The notes beneath the pieces are model-generated. The model was given only the letters and a program-made list of their open reading frames with translations, was not told the origin of the DNA and ran no database searches. Below are positions 63,464 to 64,000 of a DNA stretch of 64,000 bases, one piece after another. This DNA is from Paenibacillaceae bacterium GAS479 (lineage in GTDB: Bacteria; Bacillota; Bacilli; Paenibacillales; Paenibacillaceae), in assembly GCA_900105225.1 (NCBI GenBank), contig LT629764.1, positions 1,479,501 through 1,543,500 on the forward strand. The letters run 5' to 3'. Each line of letters starts with the position of its first letter. Positions within the stretch are counted from its first letter, which is position 1. The position numbers and the translations under genes are program-made.

Positions 63464-64000
63464 ATGATGGAATTGTTCCGCAACCGCATCTTTACCAGGT
63501 TATTTCTGGCTACTGTTTGCTCGCAGCTTGCTTCTACGATCGGTACGATGGCATTCGCTTTTTATCTTCTAGATCGTTTCTCCAGTCAACCAGCCTATGC
63601 ATCTATTGCCGAAATGCTATATTCGGCGCCGACAATTGTTGTGTTCCTCTTCATCGGCGTTTTTGCCGATCGCTTCGACCGCAAGCGCATTGCCGAGAAT
63701 ACTGGCTGGATTCGAGCCGTGCTCTCGCTCCTGATGCTAGCCGCTCTGGCCGCAAATGTATGGATCCCGATTGTGTTCCTACTGCTGTTTTTGCGCAGCG
63801 CGGTGACTAAGTTTTATTTTCCTGCTGAGAACGCTATGATCCAAGGGTTATTAAGAGAAGACCAATATGTAAAAGCATCCGGCCTCAATCAAACCGCCAT
63901 CGGGGTATTCACTCTTTTCGGTACGGGACTCGGAGCTGTTGTCTATTATTCAGTCGGAGTGCTCGGGGCTTTAACGATTGATGCGATCGGCTTCCTCATC
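63464..64000 (+). CDS. MFS transporter, copy B of a duplicated gene, partial
   Basis: The frame from 63464 stays open to the end of the window (179 codons). It is about 90% identical to the N-terminus of the MFS protein at 33901-35181. Shared segments include FYLLDRFSSQPAYASIAEML and GVFADRFDRKRIAENTG. The upstream 110 bases are also related, including CAATCCCGCGCCCCTT and a TATACT hexamer. Both begin ATGATGGAA. The C-terminus lies outside the window. Confidence 0.88.
   Translation, partial: MMELFRNRIFTRLFLATVCSQLASTIGTMAFAFYLLDRFSSQPAYASIAEMLYSAPTIVVFLFIGVFADRFDRKRIAENTGWIRAVLSLLMLAALAANVWIPIVFLLLFLRSAVTKFYFPAENAMIQGLLREDQYVKASGLNQTAIGVFTLFGTGLGAVVYYSVGVLGALTIDAIGFLI

Overview
The window looks like a chromosomal segment of a Paenibacillus-type, spore-forming Firmicute of moderate G+C. 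This is inferred from AGGAGG-type ribosome binding sites, a caa3 oxidase operon with CtaG and a DUF420 (CtaM/YozB) partner, a YhcN/YlaJ lipoprotein, KhtTU, and a Btr-like AraC/binding-protein regulator. No rRNA, tRNA, CRISPR array, prophage or origin was seen.

Layout. 1-206 is the start of a PfkB sugar kinase cut by the window edge. 227-5768 holds the cytochrome caa3 oxidase genes ctaC-D-E-F, a strong terminator, then ctaG and the ctaM-like gene. 6220-12487 holds a YhcN/YlaJ lipoprotein, a DUF421 membrane protein, a three-gene ABC-2 exporter, a small secreted NlpC/P60 enzyme and an esterase. 12577-19198 is a decay zone. It contains frameshifted small genes, two AT-rich secreted-protein genes, an IS66 remnant, and an IS1634-family element inserted inside an IS4-family remnant. 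19386-22407 is a polar amino-acid ABC operon. 22643-29745 carries housekeeping and stress genes: thioredoxin-like, TrkA-C, TVP38, hydrolase, a UvrC-like paralogue, a TrxB-like flavoprotein and an MFS exporter.

29746-33620 is rich in repeats. It has two MITE-like hairpins, a symmetrical four-copy repeat, and a 10-copy hairpin array that starts at the stop codon of a thioesterase gene. Upstream of the thioesterase is a DUF4062 gene coupled to a small gene. 33901-36729 encodes two MFS exporters. 37844-40650 is a Fur-box iron-siderophore binding protein plus Btr-like regulator. 40879-44868 is potABCD. 45275-49981 holds a large NlpC/P60-like protein that seems to have lost both sets of catalytic residues, a degenerate TPP-fold protein and a secreted protein. 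50075-55040 holds an aldo/keto reductase, a TetR-controlled MFS exporter, a second hairpin array and ribokinase. 55233-62671 holds an M3 peptidase, khtTU, an acetyltransferase and aspartase. The window ends in a second copy of the 33901 MFS gene.

The most unusual signal is the pair of tandem arrays at 31312-31794 and 53434-53657. They share a 20-bp palindrome, CAAGTAGCTTyGACTACTTG, and a 51-bp period but have different spacers. Other points of note are proteins that keep a family fold but not its catalytic residues, the nested IS, an 18-bp perfect inverted repeat exactly at a transposase frameshift, and an MFS gene duplicated with its upstream region.
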